Below, piece after piece: positions 4,867 to 5,540 of a stretch of DNA of 5,540 nt. How positions within the stretch are numbered: position 1 is the stretch's first letter; every line of letters begins with the position of its first letter. Source of the DNA: Thermomicrobiaceae bacterium (GTDB taxonomy: Bacteria > Chloroflexota > Chloroflexia > Thermomicrobiales > Thermomicrobiaceae); NCBI GenBank assembly GCA_007123655.1, contig SKKR01000550.1, positions 1 to 5,540 of the forward strand, read 5' to 3'. The notes under the pieces were generated by a model. It did no database searches and was not told the origin of the DNA. It saw only the letters and a program-made list of their open reading frames with translations. The position numbers and the translations under genes were made by a program.

Positions 4867-5540
4867 ATGAAACTGACCGTACTGGGATCCTGTGGCGGCT
4901 ATCCAGAGCCGGGCAGGGCATGTTCGGGGTATCTCCTGGAAAGCGGCTCCGCCCGGGTCTGGATCGATGCCGGAACCGGAACGCTGGATGCACTCCTTCG
5001 CCTGTCCAGCCTCGAGTCACTCGACGCGATCCTGATCAGTCACCTGCATCCCGATCACTGGACGGATCTGCCGATCGCGCTTCATCGCCTCGCCGTCACC
5101 AGCAAAGGGCGACCGGAGAGACCCGTGCCGGTCTACGGGCCGGCAGGGTGGCCGGATCAGACCGGAGTTCGCCAGCAGTGGTTTTCCGGCGACGGGGAGG
5201 TGTACACCCCTCACGAAGTTGATTCCGGCCTGTTGGTGCGGTCTGGAGGACTTGAAATCAGCTTCGCCGCGGTCGAGCACGGGATGGAGACCTGGGCGAT
5301 GCGCGTGACGGATGGCGACCGCACGCTCGCATACTCGGCGGACACAACTCCATGCGACGCCGTCATCGAGATCGCGAGGGACGCCGACCTGTTTCTGTGT
5401 GAGGCGACCCTTGCGGAGCACCAGGAAACCGCGATTAGCATGAACGCGGCGCAGGCGGCACTTGTGGCGACTAAGGCCAACGTTCGGACGTTGTTCCTGA
5501 CACACCTGTTGCCAGGAATCGATCCGGTGCGGAGTTGCGA
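4867..5540 (+). CDS. Metallo-beta-lactamase-fold metal-dependent hydrolase (YhfI/RNase Z-like), 3'-truncated by window edge
   Basis: The ATG at 4867 starts MKLTVLGSCGGYPEPGRACS, the typical beginning of MBL-fold hydrolases of the YhfI-like group. 224 full codons are visible before the edge, and the family is usually about 240-260 residues, so only a short tail is missing. The dinuclear metal site is complete: H59-L-H61-P-D63-H64 (SHLHPDHWTD), H138 (VEHGMETWAMRV), D159 (LAYSADTTP) and H213 (FLTHLLPGIDP). CEATLAE (178-184) is also characteristic. Members are cytosolic zinc hydrolases, often phosphodiesterase-like; the substrate is not readable, and RNase Z proper is less likely from the opening and the length. 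The ribosome-binding site is weak (GAG at 4858-4860, 6 nt before ATG). The 18-nt gap to the preceding stop, with no terminator, suggests co-transcription with the membrane protein. A GTG at 4860 opens another frame and is not used. Confidence 0.92.
   Translation, partial: MKLTVLGSCGGYPEPGRACSGYLLESGSARVWIDAGTGTLDALLRLSSLESLDAILISHLHPDHWTDLPIALHRLAVTSKGRPERPVPVYGPAGWPDQTGVRQQWFSGDGEVYTPHEVDSGLLVRSGGLEISFAAVEHGMETWAMRVTDGDRTLAYSADTTPCDAVIEIARDADLFLCEATLAEHQETAISMNAAQAALVATKANVRTLFLTHLLPGIDPVRSC

Noticed and set aside
4860..5222. GTG-started frame overlapping the MBL gene
   Set aside because: The ATG 4867 frame carries the full set of metal-binding motifs; this one has none.
1..5540. Mobile element, CRISPR, toxin-antitoxin or phage-defence system
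   Set aside because: No transposase, integrase, direct-repeat array, terminal repeats or defence-associated domains were seen; all main genes belong to ordinary chromosomal families with uniform composition.

Overview
The window is GC-rich (roughly 60-65% by eye) chromosomal DNA from a bacterium. It is densely packed with ordinary genes, and I see no IS element, tRNA, rRNA or CRISPR. Three genes point to a Chloroflexota-like (e.g. Thermomicrobia) or actinobacterial source: a probable F420-dependent luciferase-like oxidoreductase, a divergent GT39/ArnT-type membrane protein with a C-terminal soluble domain, and an actinobacterial-style CsbD. This placement is inference from family resemblance only.

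Layout. Bases 1-798 (+) hold the C-terminal part of a luciferase-like oxidoreductase gene that enters from the left. It converges on a minus-strand series that reads, in order of transcription, rsgA (2732 to 1794), a DinB-fold protein (1726 to 1244) and a CsbD-like stress protein (1136 to 936). A strong 29-nt hairpin at 874-902 lies between the convergent ends and probably terminates the csbD transcript. To the right of rsgA, a 145-bp divergent region (2733-2877) carries two inverted repeats and a candidate extended -10. The plus-strand pair follows: a 656-residue membrane protein of the GT39/ArnT superfamily (2878-4848) and, 17-18 nt later, a metallo-beta-lactamase-fold hydrolase (4867 to beyond the right edge).

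How the parts relate. RsgA is a ribosome-maturation GTPase and the DinB protein follows it closely, so they are probably co-transcribed. csbD has its own 107-bp upstream region. In its predicted leader, a 9-bp inverted repeat would pair an anti-Shine-Dalgarno with the very strong csbD Shine-Dalgarno, which is the most interesting signal in the window. The GT39-like gene and the MBL gene look like a two-gene operon, but nothing in the sequence links them functionally.

No gene-free stretch exceeds 300 bases. The largest gaps are 799-935, 1137-1243, 1727-1793 and 2733-2877, and each is described below. I did not find a convincing novel multi-gene system. The noteworthy signals are regulatory dyads and one apparently degenerate glycosyltransferase motif.
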